Shown here: piece after piece, positions 27,710-35,946 of the stretch
How positions within the stretch are numbered: position 1 is the stretch's first letter
How the letters are laid out: every line of letters starts with the position of its first letter
Assembly (NCBI GenBank): GCA_938021675.1
Contig: CALIFY010000025.1
Span: 154,156-218,155 of the forward strand
DNA length: 64,000 nt
Source of the DNA: an uncultured Acidimicrobiales bacterium
GTDB lineage: Bacteria; Actinomycetota; Acidimicrobiia; Acidimicrobiales; SZUA-35
Direction: 5' to 3'
The notes under the pieces: generated by a model
What the model was told of the DNA's origin: nothing
Databases searched by the model: none
The model's input: the letters and a program-made list of their open reading frames with translations, nothing else
Made by a program: the position numbers and the translations under genes

Positions 27710-29713
27710 TCACTGAGCGCCGTCGTCGGTTTCGACGAGTACCGCGCCAGCCTCCACCGTGTCACCGGCCGAAACCGACACCGCGCTCACGACCCCCGAT
27801 GCCGTAGATTTTATGGCCAGTTCCATCTTCATCGCTTCCATGACGACCAGTAAGTCTCCAGGCGTTACTTCATCGCCAACGGCTACCGCCACCGCGACGA
27901 TCGTGCCCGGCATAGATGCCACCGTCGCTCCAGGGGCAACCGTCACTCCGGGCGGAGAGAACCGGGGCAGAATCTCGAACACCGCACTTCCGGCAGGCCC
28001 GCTCACCGCCACCGACTGGCGGCGGATCTTGGTTCCAAATCGCCGTCGAACGTTCCCGATCGACAGGTCGGCAACGTCACGATCGAGGAGGAAGAGATGG
28101 GCCTTGTCAAGGGTCACGCCATCGACGGCGAGATGCACCAGCCGACCTCGCTCAAACCGGTAGTCAACATCGATCACCACGCCACCGAGACTGAGCGAGA
28201 CCCGCTGCGGTGCCGTCACCACGTTGCGGAATCCGCTCGACACGGCTGCGGTATGGCGATCGAAGCCGCGGTGGTCGAATTGGACTGCCAGTGCAGCAGC
28301 GGCGGCGGCCGCAGCGAGTTCTGGCCCATCGAGCAACGGACGACCAAGCTCTTTTGGATCGTTGCGGACCAAGAAGTTGCTGTCGCCCTGATCGCCGATG
28401 AATTCGGGATGGCGGAGTGTGCGGACCAACAGCTCGCGGTTGGTGGCAATGCCATCGACCACGGTCCCAGCGAGGGTCGCGGCCAGTCGGCGAGCGGCTA
28501 CCGTTCGGTTCGGTCCGTGGGTCACCACCTTGGCCACCATCGGATCGTAAAACTGCGTCACGATGCCACCGTCAACGCCAAAGGCTGCGTCGACCCTCAC
28601 CTCGCCATCGGAATGGCCGGGTACCACGAACGCCCGAACCTCACCGGTCGACGGCCGGTAGTCGTCTGTCGGATCCTCGGCGTACAGCCTGGCCTCCATC
28701 GCATGCCCGCGGGGCGAGCCGATCTCGGACTGCTGAGGAACCGGGCCGCCGGCGGCCACTTCCAATTGGAGCTCGACCAAATCGACTCCGTACACCGCCT
28801 CGGTCACCGGATGCTCCACCTGAAGACGGGTGTTTACCTCAAGGAAGTAGAAATCCCCTGCGGGGCCGAGCAGAAACTCGACGGTCCCCGCTCCGGTGTA
28901 CCCAATCGATTGGCCGGCCAACACCGCGGCGCTGTGGAGGGCGGAACGGCCGGCATCATCGAGCGACGCACTCGGCGACTCCTCGATGATTTTTTGGTGT
29001 CGACGCTGAATCGAGCATTCGCGCTCCCCGAAGTGAACTACCCGACCGTCCATATCGCCGAAGATCTGGACCTCGACGTGGCGTGACGGCGCAACGTAAC
29101 GTTCGGCGTAGATCGTTCCGTCACCAAACGCCGACTCGGCCTCGCGGGCTGCGCCGTCCACCGCCGAGGTCAACCCCGACGGTTCTTCGACGATCCGCAT
29201 TCCCCGGCCGCCACCTCCAGCCGACGCCTTGATAAGTAGTGGATATCCAACGTCGCCGACCGCGGCCGACAGTTCACCGCCGGTCAATCCGGTCACCTCG
29301 GTTGAGGGCAGCAAGGGAACGCCGGCCTCGGCCATCAACCGCTTCGATTCCAGTTTGGAACCCATAGCGGCGATGACCCTGGGAGTCGGACCGACGAAGA
29401 TCAGCCCGGCGTCGGTAACGGCGCTGGCGAATTCTTCGTTCTCAGCCAAGAACCCGTACCCGGGATGGACCGCGTCGGCTCCGGTCGATCGGGCAGCCGC
29501 GACCACCGCATCGACTCGCAAATACGACTCAGCCGGGGTGTTGGCTCCCGGAGCGGCGCTGATGCCGACCGACCAGTCGGCCTCGGCCACAAACGCCGCA
29601 TCGGCGTCGGCATCAGAAAATACCGCAGCCGTCTCAACGCCCAGACGGCGGCAGGTTCGAATAATCCGGCGAGCGATCTCGCCCCGGTTGGCGATCAGTA
29701 GTCGTTCGATCAC
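27710..29713 (-). CDS. accA1: Acyl-CoA carboxylase alpha subunit (biotin carboxylase + BCCP)
   Basis: 667 residues. N-terminal biotin carboxylase: IERLLIANRGEIARRI, ATP-grasp GGGGRGMRIV, EVQIFGDMDGRVVHFGERECSIQRRHQKIIEE and EFLLGPAGDFYFLEVNTRLQVEHPVTE. A linker leads to the biotinyl domain at the C-terminus with VVMEAMKMEL, where Lys carries biotin. The subunit carboxylates biotin with bicarbonate and ATP. Paired with the carboxyltransferase gene 30 bases upstream. The pair resembles the actinobacterial AccA1/AccD1 3-methylcrotonyl-CoA carboxylase of leucine degradation; the symbol is by similarity. Confidence 0.92.
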   Translation of the reverse strand: MIERLLIANRGEIARRIIRTCRRLGVETAAVFSDADADAAFVAEADWSVGISAAPGANTPAESYLRVDAVVAAARSTGADAVHPGYGFLAENEEFASAVTDAGLIFVGPTPRVIAAMGSKLESKRLMAEAGVPLLPSTEVTGLTGGELSAAVGDVGYPLLIKASAGGGGRGMRIVEEPSGLTSAVDGAAREAESAFGDGTIYAERYVAPSRHVEVQIFGDMDGRVVHFGERECSIQRRHQKIIEESPSASLDDAGRSALHSAAVLAGQSIGYTGAGTVEFLLGPAGDFYFLEVNTRLQVEHPVTEAVYGVDLVELQLEVAAGGPVPQQSEIGSPRGHAMEARLYAEDPTDDYRPSTGEVRAFVVPGHSDGEVRVDAAFGVDGGIVTQFYDPMVAKVVTHGPNRTVAARRLAATLAGTVVDGIATNRELLVRTLRHPEFIGDQGDSNFLVRNDPKELGRPLLDGPELAAAAAAAALAVQFDHRGFDRHTAAVSSGFRNVVTAPQRVSLSLGGVVIDVDYRFERGRLVHLAVDGVTLDKAHLFLLDRDVADLSIGNVRRRFGTKIRRQSVAVSGPAGSAVFEILPRFSPPGVTVAPGATVASMPGTIVAVAVAVGDEVTPGDLLVVMEAMKMELAIKSTASGVVSAVSVSAGDTVEAGAVLVETDDGAQ

Positions 29714-29743
29714 CGGCGTTGCTCCTTCATGTGCGGCCTCCGC

Positions 29744-31342
29744 TCACATCCGAAATACGCCGTAGCCACGCTGGCCCCGACATTCGTTGGTCAGCACCGC
29801 CGACAAGGCGATGGCGAGCACATCGCGGGTGTCCCGGGGATCGATCAGCCCGTCGTCGTAGAGCTGGCCAGACATCACCGTCGCCTGCTCCTCGTGGGTG
29901 ATCTGGTCCTCTATGGCCTTGGTCCTGGCCCGGTCGGCCTCTTCGTCGAACGGGATACCTCGGTCGGCGGCTGACGCCTTGGCCACGATCGACAACGTTC
30001 CAGCCAGCTGCTCCGCGCCCATCACCGCCGTCTTGGCGTTTGGCCAAACGAAGAGGAACCGAGGGTCATACGAGCGCCCCGCCATGCCATAGTTCCCGGC
30101 CCCGTACGAGCCGCCAATCTGTACCGTCAGGTGCGGCACGGTCGAGTTGGTTACGGCGTTGATTTGGTGCGAGCCATGCTTGACCATCCCTCGCTGCTCG
30201 TACTCGGTGCCGACCATGTATCCGGTCACGTTCTGGACGAACAGCAGCGGGGTGTCGACCTGGTTGGCTAGCTGAATGAACTGGGCCGCCTTGTTGGCAT
30301 CTTCGTTGAGAAGAACGCCACGGTCATTGGCCAAGACACCGATCGAATACCCGTTGAGATGAGTAAAGCCGGTTACCAGGTTGGGTCCATACCCCGGCTT
30401 GAATTCATCGAGTTCGGAGTCGTCGACGATCCGGGCCAGAACCTCCCGAATTGGAAAGGGGATCTTGAGATCGGCCGACACGATCCCGAGGAGTTCCTCA
30501 GGGTCGTAGCGGGGCGCCAGGGCGGCTCTAGCCGGCTTTGGTCCCAGCTTGCGGTGGTTGAGGCCGGCCACGATCTGGCGACCGAGACGGATGGCATCGC
30601 GCTCGTCGGTTGCGTAGTAGTCCGATACGCCCGACATCGTCGAGTGCATTTTGGCGCCCCCGAGTTCCTGTTCATCGGCGTCCTCGCCGGTCGCCATCTT
30701 CACCAGCGGTGTACCACCGAGGAAGATTTTGGCCTGGTCTTCGACCATGACGACGTAGTCGCTGGTGCCTGGCAGATAGGCACCGCCGGCCGTCGAATTA
30801 CCAAAGACCAATGACACGGTGGGTATGGCAGCCGCCGAGAGCGCGGTGATGTCTCGAAAAATCTCGCCGGCGGACAAGTACAGCTCAAGCTGATGCGGGA
30901 GATCAGCACCTCCCGATTCGACCAGAAACACCATCGGCAGGCGGTTCTCCCGGCATATGGCCAACGCTCGAAGGATCTTACGAACGGTGATCGGATTCAT
31001 CGACCCGCCACGCACGGTTGGGTCATTGCCCAAAATCACACACTCGGTACCGGCGATCTGCCCGATCCCGGTCACCACGGCAGCACCTACGGCAAACTCG
31101 GTTTCGGCGGCCGCGGTTACCGACAGTTCGAGGAACGGGGCATCAGGGTCGACGAGGAGCTCGATCCGTTCTCTGACGAGCAGCCGGCCCCGTGCATGGT
31201 GCCTCTCGACGTATTTGTCGCCTCCACCAGCAACCGCCTGATCCACCAGGGATTGAAAATGAGCCAGGTGACCTTCCATCGCCGCCCGGTTGACCCGGTA
31301 GCTGTCGGATGCGGTGTCCAGAGAAGAATTCAGTGTGACCAT
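29744..31342 (-). CDS. accD1: Acyl-CoA carboxylase beta subunit (carboxyltransferase)
   Basis: 532 residues, the crotonase-like carboxyltransferase that moves CO2 from biotin to an acyl-CoA. N-terminal YVERHHARGRLLVRERIELLVDPDAPFLELS and GGSMNPITVRKILRA (instead of the propionyl-type GGSL), VESGGADLPHQ, GSYGAGNYGMAGRSYDPRF and the C-terminal GYGVFRM are features of the methylcrotonyl-CoA carboxylase beta family. Upstream gene of the alpha subunit, with a 30-base gap. Leucine catabolism is the likely role; acyl-CoA dehydrogenases at 5985 and 49921 are not adjacent. Confidence 0.92.
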   Translation of the reverse strand: MVTLNSSLDTASDSYRVNRAAMEGHLAHFQSLVDQAVAGGGDKYVERHHARGRLLVRERIELLVDPDAPFLELSVTAAAETEFAVGAAVVTGIGQIAGTECVILGNDPTVRGGSMNPITVRKILRALAICRENRLPMVFLVESGGADLPHQLELYLSAGEIFRDITALSAAAIPTVSLVFGNSTAGGAYLPGTSDYVVMVEDQAKIFLGGTPLVKMATGEDADEQELGGAKMHSTMSGVSDYYATDERDAIRLGRQIVAGLNHRKLGPKPARAALAPRYDPEELLGIVSADLKIPFPIREVLARIVDDSELDEFKPGYGPNLVTGFTHLNGYSIGVLANDRGVLLNEDANKAAQFIQLANQVDTPLLFVQNVTGYMVGTEYEQRGMVKHGSHQINAVTNSTVPHLTVQIGGSYGAGNYGMAGRSYDPRFLFVWPNAKTAVMGAEQLAGTLSIVAKASAADRGIPFDEEADRARTKAIEDQITHEEQATVMSGQLYDDGLIDPRDTRDVLAIALSAVLTNECRGQRGYGVFRM

Positions 31343-31374
31343 GATCTCGTTCGAAACTATCGCCTGGTGATCGT

Positions 31375-32088
31375 CTAGCGGGGCTCGACGAATCGGGCCC
31401 AGCGTTCAAGCGGCATCCGCTCGCTCACGAGCGTGTTAACCGGCGCATCTGGATCGGCGTACCCGATAGCAACTCCACAGAACAACAGCTCCTCCTCGGC
31501 GGCGCCGACGTACTCGCCCACCGCCTCGGACCACATCGTCCACGACTCTTGCGGGCACGTGCTGAGCCCAGCCTCGGTGGCCAACAACATGAACGTCTGC
31601 AGGAACATCCCAAGGTCTGACCATTGAGGTGGACCCATGTTGACATCTATGAAACAGAAGATGGCTGCTGGGGCGCCGAAGAACCGATAGTTTTCAGCCA
31701 TTCGGGCCAGCCGGGCCGCTTTGTCCTCACGTTCGATCCCAAGCAAGGCGTACATCTGCTCACCGATGGTGAATCGGTTGGTGCGGTACGGCTCCCAAAG
31801 GCTCGGCGGGTAAATGTCGTAGCCCGGTTGTTCGATCTCCCGGCTGCCGAGATAACCCTGGAAGTCGGCCATTGCACCGGATCCGACGACGTAGACCCGC
31901 CACGGCTGGAGGTTCCCGCCCGACGGGGCCCGACTCGCCTTGCGGAGCAATTCCGCTACCACCTCATCATCGACTGGCGTATCGAGGAAGGCACGAATGG
32001 ATCGTCGGGTCGAGACCGCTTCGGAGACGGTCAGTGCGTCCGGCCTACCCGGGTCGCTGGCATCGATCATGATGGGACACTCTGCCAC
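31375..32088 (-). CDS. Nitroreductase-family FMN oxidoreductase
   Basis: 237 residues. N-terminal motif SEAVSTRRSIRAFLD and APSGGNLQPWRVYVV form the FMN pocket of the nitroreductase family; SWTMWSEAVGEYVGAAEEELLFCGVAIGYAD and PVNTLVSERMPLERWARF are the C-terminal family pieces. Reduces nitroaromatics, quinones or flavins with NAD(P)H; native substrate unknown. Start is GTG 32088, or ATG 32070 giving MIDASDPG. The gene diverges from the MBL gene at 32106 with only 17 bases between, so the promoters overlap. Confidence 0.9.
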   Translation of the reverse strand: MAECPIMIDASDPGRPDALTVSEAVSTRRSIRAFLDTPVDDEVVAELLRKASRAPSGGNLQPWRVYVVGSGAMADFQGYLGSREIEQPGYDIYPPSLWEPYRTNRFTIGEQMYALLGIEREDKAARLARMAENYRFFGAPAAIFCFIDVNMGPPQWSDLGMFLQTFMLLATEAGLSTCPQESWTMWSEAVGEYVGAAEEELLFCGVAIGYADPDAPVNTLVSERMPLERWARFVEPR

Positions 32089-32105
32089 GGCTAACGTGGC
32101 CTGTC

Positions 32106-32726
32106 ATGGTCGGAGCTCCACAAACCCTTCATTGGGACGACAACGACATCGAGGTCCACAAGGTCGTCGTTGGCCCGGTCGACAACAACGTCTTTGTCGT
32201 CCGGTGCCGCCACACCGGCGAGGCCGTTCTTCTCGACGCTGCAAACGAGCATGAACGGCTGCTCGACCTCTGCGAAACGCTAGGCGTGCGCACCGTGTTG
32301 GAGACCCATGGCCACTGGGACCACATTCAAGCCATTCCGCAGATCCGGGATGCCGGCTACGAGGTTGGGGTGACGGCGGCCGACGCCGCGATGTTGCCCA
32401 GCTACGACTACGTGTTGGAGGACGACACGATGATCGAGGTGGGACGGGCCAAACTCCACACCATCACCACACCGGGGCATACCCCCGGCTCGATCTGCTT
32501 CAAGCTGGTTGACAAACCTCTGCTCTTCAGCGGCGACACACTGTTTCCTGGCGGCCCGGGGGCGACCGGGTACGACGGCGGCGACTTCTCAACCATCATC
32601 GAGTCGATCGACCGGAGGTTGTTCACCCTCCCAGCCAACACGGTTGTCTTGCCGGGCCATGGCGACGACACCACCATCGAGGCGGAACGTCCACACCTCC
32701 AAGAGTGGGTCGATCGAGGGTGGTGA
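32106..32726 (+). CDS. Metallo-beta-lactamase-fold hydrolase, glyoxalase II type
   Basis: 206-residue MBL-fold enzyme. Zinc motif ETHGHWDHIQ (H-x-H-x-D-H), a second His in TTPGHTPGSICF and Asp in LFSGDTLFPGGPGATG, then LPGHGDDTTI as the last His. The layout matches glyoxalase-II-like hydrolases acting on thioesters such as S-lactoyl or S-formyl conjugates; the substrate is not determined. A TAACGT hexamer at 32092-32097 is 8 bases before ATG and there is no ribosome site, so a leaderless mRNA is likely. Confidence 0.9.
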   Translation: MVGAPQTLHWDDNDIEVHKVVVGPVDNNVFVVRCRHTGEAVLLDAANEHERLLDLCETLGVRTVLETHGHWDHIQAIPQIRDAGYEVGVTAADAAMLPSYDYVLEDDTMIEVGRAKLHTITTPGHTPGSICFKLVDKPLLFSGDTLFPGGPGATGYDGGDFSTIIESIDRRLFTLPANTVVLPGHGDDTTIEAERPHLQEWVDRGW

Positions 32727-32766
32727 CCGGCGGCTAACCGCTCTTCTTCAGACCTACTCACCTCGA

Positions 32767-33639
32767 TCAGACGCCCCCATCGGACAACGATCCAGCCAGT
32801 TCGTCGATCAATGGATTGGTGGCCGTACGACGGCGGGCCGTCACCAGCCGGCGAGAGAGCAACCGCCCATCCATCGCTCGCCGCAATGGCCGTTCACCGG
32901 ACTCGGCTTGGACCTCCGGCAGCACGGTCCACCCGATCGAGAGGTTCACCATTTCGCGGATCACGTCGGGTTGGTGAGATTCAGCTACGACCTCGAACGG
33001 TGCACCCCGCTCTCGAAGCGCTCGGCCTATCAACCGTCTGGTCAGTGAATCGGGCGGGAAGGTAATCCACGGCCCCCAGGTTCCTGGTTCACCGATCCGT
33101 CGGCCGTCTGGGGCATAGACCGACAACGGCTCGTCGAAAAGGTCGACGATGACCAGCTCCTCTCCGCCGTCGTTTGGGGCGACACAGACGACGAGATCGA
33201 GGTCTCCGGCCTGGACACGATCGAGGAGCATGGCGGACGGGGCAACTACGAGCCGCAACTCAACTTCCGGTCTGGTCTGGCGAAAGGTTGCGAGACGGTC
33301 GGGAAAGTGATGAACGGCGCAGACGTCGATCATCCCGACGCGGAGAACGCCAACCTGCCCTGATTGTCGACGGTCGATCCACTCGGCAAGGTCACGGGCC
33401 TCGGCCAGCATGCGGCGCCCGGCTTCCAATACGAACCGTCCGTCATCGGAAAGTACTTTCCGCCTCCCCCCAGCCTCAAAAAGAGCTAGCCCGACTCGTC
33501 GCTCAAGCTCGGCCAGCCCTTGGGACAGTGCCGAGGGACTCACCCCCACCTGCTCGGCCGCCTCTGCCCAGGTGGCGGCGGCCGCCACCGCATCTAGGTA
33601 CTCCAGCTGCTGAACGGTCACCTTCGGCAACTGGTTCAT
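32767..33639 (-). CDS. LysR-family transcriptional regulator
   Basis: 290 residues from ATG 33639 (MNQLPKVTVQQL). Winged-HTH TWAEAAEQVGVSPSALSQGLAELERRVGLALFE, followed by a periplasmic-binding-like effector domain. A frame extension to 33687 exists but lies outside the family. It is divergent from ino1; the palindrome at 33732-33752 in the shared region has the T-N11-A shape of LysR sites, so it may autorepress or control inositol-phosphate synthase. Effector unknown. Confidence 0.9.
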   Translation of the reverse strand: MNQLPKVTVQQLEYLDAVAAAATWAEAAEQVGVSPSALSQGLAELERRVGLALFEAGGRRKVLSDDGRFVLEAGRRMLAEARDLAEWIDRRQSGQVGVLRVGMIDVCAVHHFPDRLATFRQTRPEVELRLVVAPSAMLLDRVQAGDLDLVVCVAPNDGGEELVIVDLFDEPLSVYAPDGRRIGEPGTWGPWITFPPDSLTRRLIGRALRERGAPFEVVAESHQPDVIREMVNLSIGWTVLPEVQAESGERPLRRAMDGRLLSRRLVTARRRTATNPLIDELAGSLSDGGV

Positions 33640-33702
33640 AGTGCTTTCAAACACACCGCAGGCGAGCGGGTCGCCGGTCGCTGGCAATTCTTGTGACTCA
33701 TT

Positions 33703-33752
33703 GCACCTGCTTCATTACACCTACTTCATTTGAGTTCAGTCTTTCTGAACTC
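33703..33752. promoter_or_regulatory. lysR-ino1 intergenic palindrome and 14-bp direct repeat
   Basis: A 14-bp segment is tandemly repeated at 33703-33716 and 33717-33730 (12 of 14 bases identical; core ACCTnCTTCATT). It is followed at once by a perfect palindrome GAGTTCAG-TCTTT-CTGAACTC (33732-33752), which contains TTCAG-N5-CTGAA, the T-N11-A form of LysR sites. The region is AT-rich, unlike its surroundings. Confidence 0.65.
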
Positions 33753-33771
33753 TCTATCATTCTAGTTTAGC

Positions 33772-33789
33772 TTTCCTTATGTTAGGAAG
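33772..33789 (+). promoter_or_regulatory. Ribosome-site hairpin upstream of ino1
   Basis: The Shine-Dalgarno AGGAAG (33784-33789) directly abuts the ATG and can pair with TTTCCT (33772-33777) across a 6-base loop, giving five Watson-Crick pairs and one G-U. The site would be masked until opened. A weak start context either way. Confidence 0.4.
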
Positions 33790-35067
33790 ATGACTACAAA
33801 CGACTCCGCCGCTTCCCCGTCCGGCCGGCTCGGCGTGCTCATGCCCGGCATGGGTGCCGTCTCTTCCACATTGATCGCCGGAGTGCTGGCCGCACGATCC
33901 GGCGGGCCGGCCCCGATCGGTTCAATCAGCCAACTCGAATTCCTTCCCGACCCCGACAACCCCGATGAAGCCGGTCGGCCCGTCGCAGACGCCTGCGACC
34001 TTCCAGGATTGGACGATCTCGTGTTCGGTGGCTGGGATCCGATCTCGGCCAACGCGCTGGAAGCAGCAGAGACGGCCGGCGTGCTCGAATCTCGGGACCT
34101 GGCGCCGGTATCTGGCGAACTCGAAGGCGTGGTGACCATGCCGGCCGTGTTCGATCAGGATTGGGTCCGCAACCTCGATCCGATTCGGGTAAAGGAGTCG
34201 ACCAGCAAATGGGACTCGGCCCTCGCCTTGATCGATGACATCGAACGGTTTCGGGTTGAACAACGCTGCGACCGCCTGGTCATGGTGTGGTGCGGGTCGA
34301 CCGAGGTCTACCGACCTCCAAGCGCGGTCCACGCCTCCCTCGAAGCGTTCGAAGCCGGCCTGAAGTCGGATGACCCGGACATCGCACCAAGCCAGATCTA
34401 TGCCTACGCCGCCCTCATGACCGACACACCATTCGCCAACGGCTCACCAAATATCTCCTGTGACACTGGATTCGCCGAGGAACTGGCGGCCGACCGGGGT
34501 GTCCCAATCGCCGGTAAAGATTTCAAGACCGGCCAAACCTTGATCAAGACCACGATCGCCCCAGCCATCCGAGCCAGGATGCTCGGGATGCGGGGCTGGT
34601 TCAGCACCAACATCCTCGGGAATCGGGACGGGCTGGTCCTCGACGACCCCGACGCCTTCCGGTCCAAAGAGGTATCGAAGCTCGGTGTACTCCACGACAT
34701 CCTCGAACCAGAGAAACACCCGGAATTGTATGGAGAGCTCGATCACGAGGTTCGCATCAACTACTTCCCGCCCCGCGGCGACCAAAAAGAGGGTTGGGAT
34801 GCCATCGACATCTTCGGCTGGATGGGATACCCCATGCAGCTCAAGGTCAACTTCCTCTGCCGAGACAGCATTCTCGCCGCCCCTATCGTCCTCGATCTCG
34901 CCCTCTTCCTCGACCGGGCGGCCCGAGCCGGAGAGTCCGGCGTCCAAGAATGGCTCAGCTTCTATTTCAAAGCCCCTCAGGTACCCGATGAGGATGGCCG
35001 ACCAGAGCACGACCTCTTTGTCCAACGGGACGTACTGCTTTCGAAGCTGAACGGCTGGGCTTCGTAA
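33790..35067 (+). CDS. ino1: myo-Inositol-1-phosphate synthase
   Basis: 425 residues. Isomerises glucose 6-phosphate to 1L-myo-inositol 1-phosphate through an NAD-bound cycle, supplying inositol for phosphatidylinositol and mycothiol. N-terminal Rossmann GMGAVSSTLIAGVL; the family core KDFKTGQTLIKTTIAPAIR, GWFSTNILGNRDG and DHEVRINYFPPRGDQKEGWDA is intact, followed by YPMQLKVNFLCRDSILAAPIVLDL. Start ATG is preceded by AGGAAG. Divergent from lysR, which may control it. Confidence 0.94.
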   Translation: MTTNDSAASPSGRLGVLMPGMGAVSSTLIAGVLAARSGGPAPIGSISQLEFLPDPDNPDEAGRPVADACDLPGLDDLVFGGWDPISANALEAAETAGVLESRDLAPVSGELEGVVTMPAVFDQDWVRNLDPIRVKESTSKWDSALALIDDIERFRVEQRCDRLVMVWCGSTEVYRPPSAVHASLEAFEAGLKSDDPDIAPSQIYAYAALMTDTPFANGSPNISCDTGFAEELAADRGVPIAGKDFKTGQTLIKTTIAPAIRARMLGMRGWFSTNILGNRDGLVLDDPDAFRSKEVSKLGVLHDILEPEKHPELYGELDHEVRINYFPPRGDQKEGWDAIDIFGWMGYPMQLKVNFLCRDSILAAPIVLDLALFLDRAARAGESGVQEWLSFYFKAPQVPDEDGRPEHDLFVQRDVLLSKLNGWAS

Positions 35068-35140
35068 GGATCGGGTGTGGGGGTTGCGGCCGCGGCGGCA
35101 GCAGCTCCCGCACCGCCTCGGCCCCGCGGTCATGGCAATT

Positions 35141-35181
35141 TCCACTACGTGGATTGTGTGACTCGTGGGGTGCCGTAGACT
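35141..35181 (+). promoter_or_regulatory. Promoter of the sufC2-sufS-sufU operon with small palindrome
   Basis: TTGTGT (35154-35159), a 16-base spacer and TAGACT (35176-35181), with ATG 6 bases further, fit a promoter for a leaderless transcript. Just before the -35 lies the palindrome TCCAC-TAC-GTGGA (35141-35153), a possible regulator site; which regulator is unknown. Confidence 0.55.
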
Positions 35182-35187
35182 GATCTG

Positions 35188-35946
35188 ATGGAACCGCTGT
35201 TCGTCATCGAAGACCTCCACGTTGCCACCCCCGCCACCGAACTCGAACCAGGCGTCGAGATTCTGAAAGGGGTTTCTCTCACAGTGGAGCCAGGCGAAGT
35301 GCACGCGTTGATGGGCCCGAACGGATCGGGCAAATCGACGTTGGCCACGGTCCTGCTCGGTTCCCCAGAATATGAGGTGACAGCGGGCCGAATTCTGTTC
35401 CGAGGCGATGACATCACCGATTGGGACACCGACGTCCGGGGCAAGGCCGGCTTGTTCTTGGCGTTTCAGTATCCGCAGGAGATTGCCGGCGTCTCGATCC
35501 TCAACTTCCTTCGTCAGGCCCTCAGCGCTCGCAAGGGCATTGAGATGAGCGTGTTGGAGCTTCGTCTATCGCTGATGGAGTGGATGGACCGGCTCGGTAT
35601 CGACCCTTCATTCATGGAGCGCTACGTCAACGAAGGGTTCTCCGGTGGAGAGAAAAAGCGGAACGAGGTGCTGCAGATGGCCGTACTTGAGCCCGAGATG
35701 GCCGTTCTCGATGAGACCGACTCCGGCTTAGACATCGACGCCCTTCGGACCGTGGCCACCGGGGTTCAGGCCGTCCGGTCCGAACGACCGACGCTAGGCA
35801 CGCTCGCCATCACCCACTACCAGCGCCTTCTCGAACACTTGCAACCCGACCACGTTCACGTTCTCATCGACGGCCGCATCGTGGCCTCCGGGGGAATGGA
35901 GTTGGCGGAACGGCTCAACTCAGATGGCTACGAGAGCTTCAAATGA
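35188..35946 (+). CDS. sufC: SufC-type ABC ATPase, second copy
   Basis: 252-residue ATPase subunit of the SUF FeS-cluster scaffold. Walker A GPNGSGKSTL, Q-loop FLAFQYPQEIAG, signature SGGEKKRNEVLQM and Walker B PEMAVLDETDSGLDID, then THYQRLL, all SufC features. A second SufC gene is at 41504-42295. ATG 35188 has a -10 element at leaderless distance. The next gene sufS overlaps its last codons by 4 bases, so it heads a sufC2-sufS-sufU operon. Which of the two pairs with SufB-SufD is not visible from sequence. Confidence 0.9.
   Translation: MEPLFVIEDLHVATPATELEPGVEILKGVSLTVEPGEVHALMGPNGSGKSTLATVLLGSPEYEVTAGRILFRGDDITDWDTDVRGKAGLFLAFQYPQEIAGVSILNFLRQALSARKGIEMSVLELRLSLMEWMDRLGIDPSFMERYVNEGFSGGEKKRNEVLQMAVLEPEMAVLDETDSGLDIDALRTVATGVQAVRSERPTLGTLAITHYQRLLEHLQPDHVHVLIDGRIVASGGMELAERLNSDGYESFK

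Noticed and set aside
28097..29086. Open frame of 329 codons on plus across the carboxylase alpha gene
   Set aside because: Antisense shadow of the biotin carboxylase; no domain.
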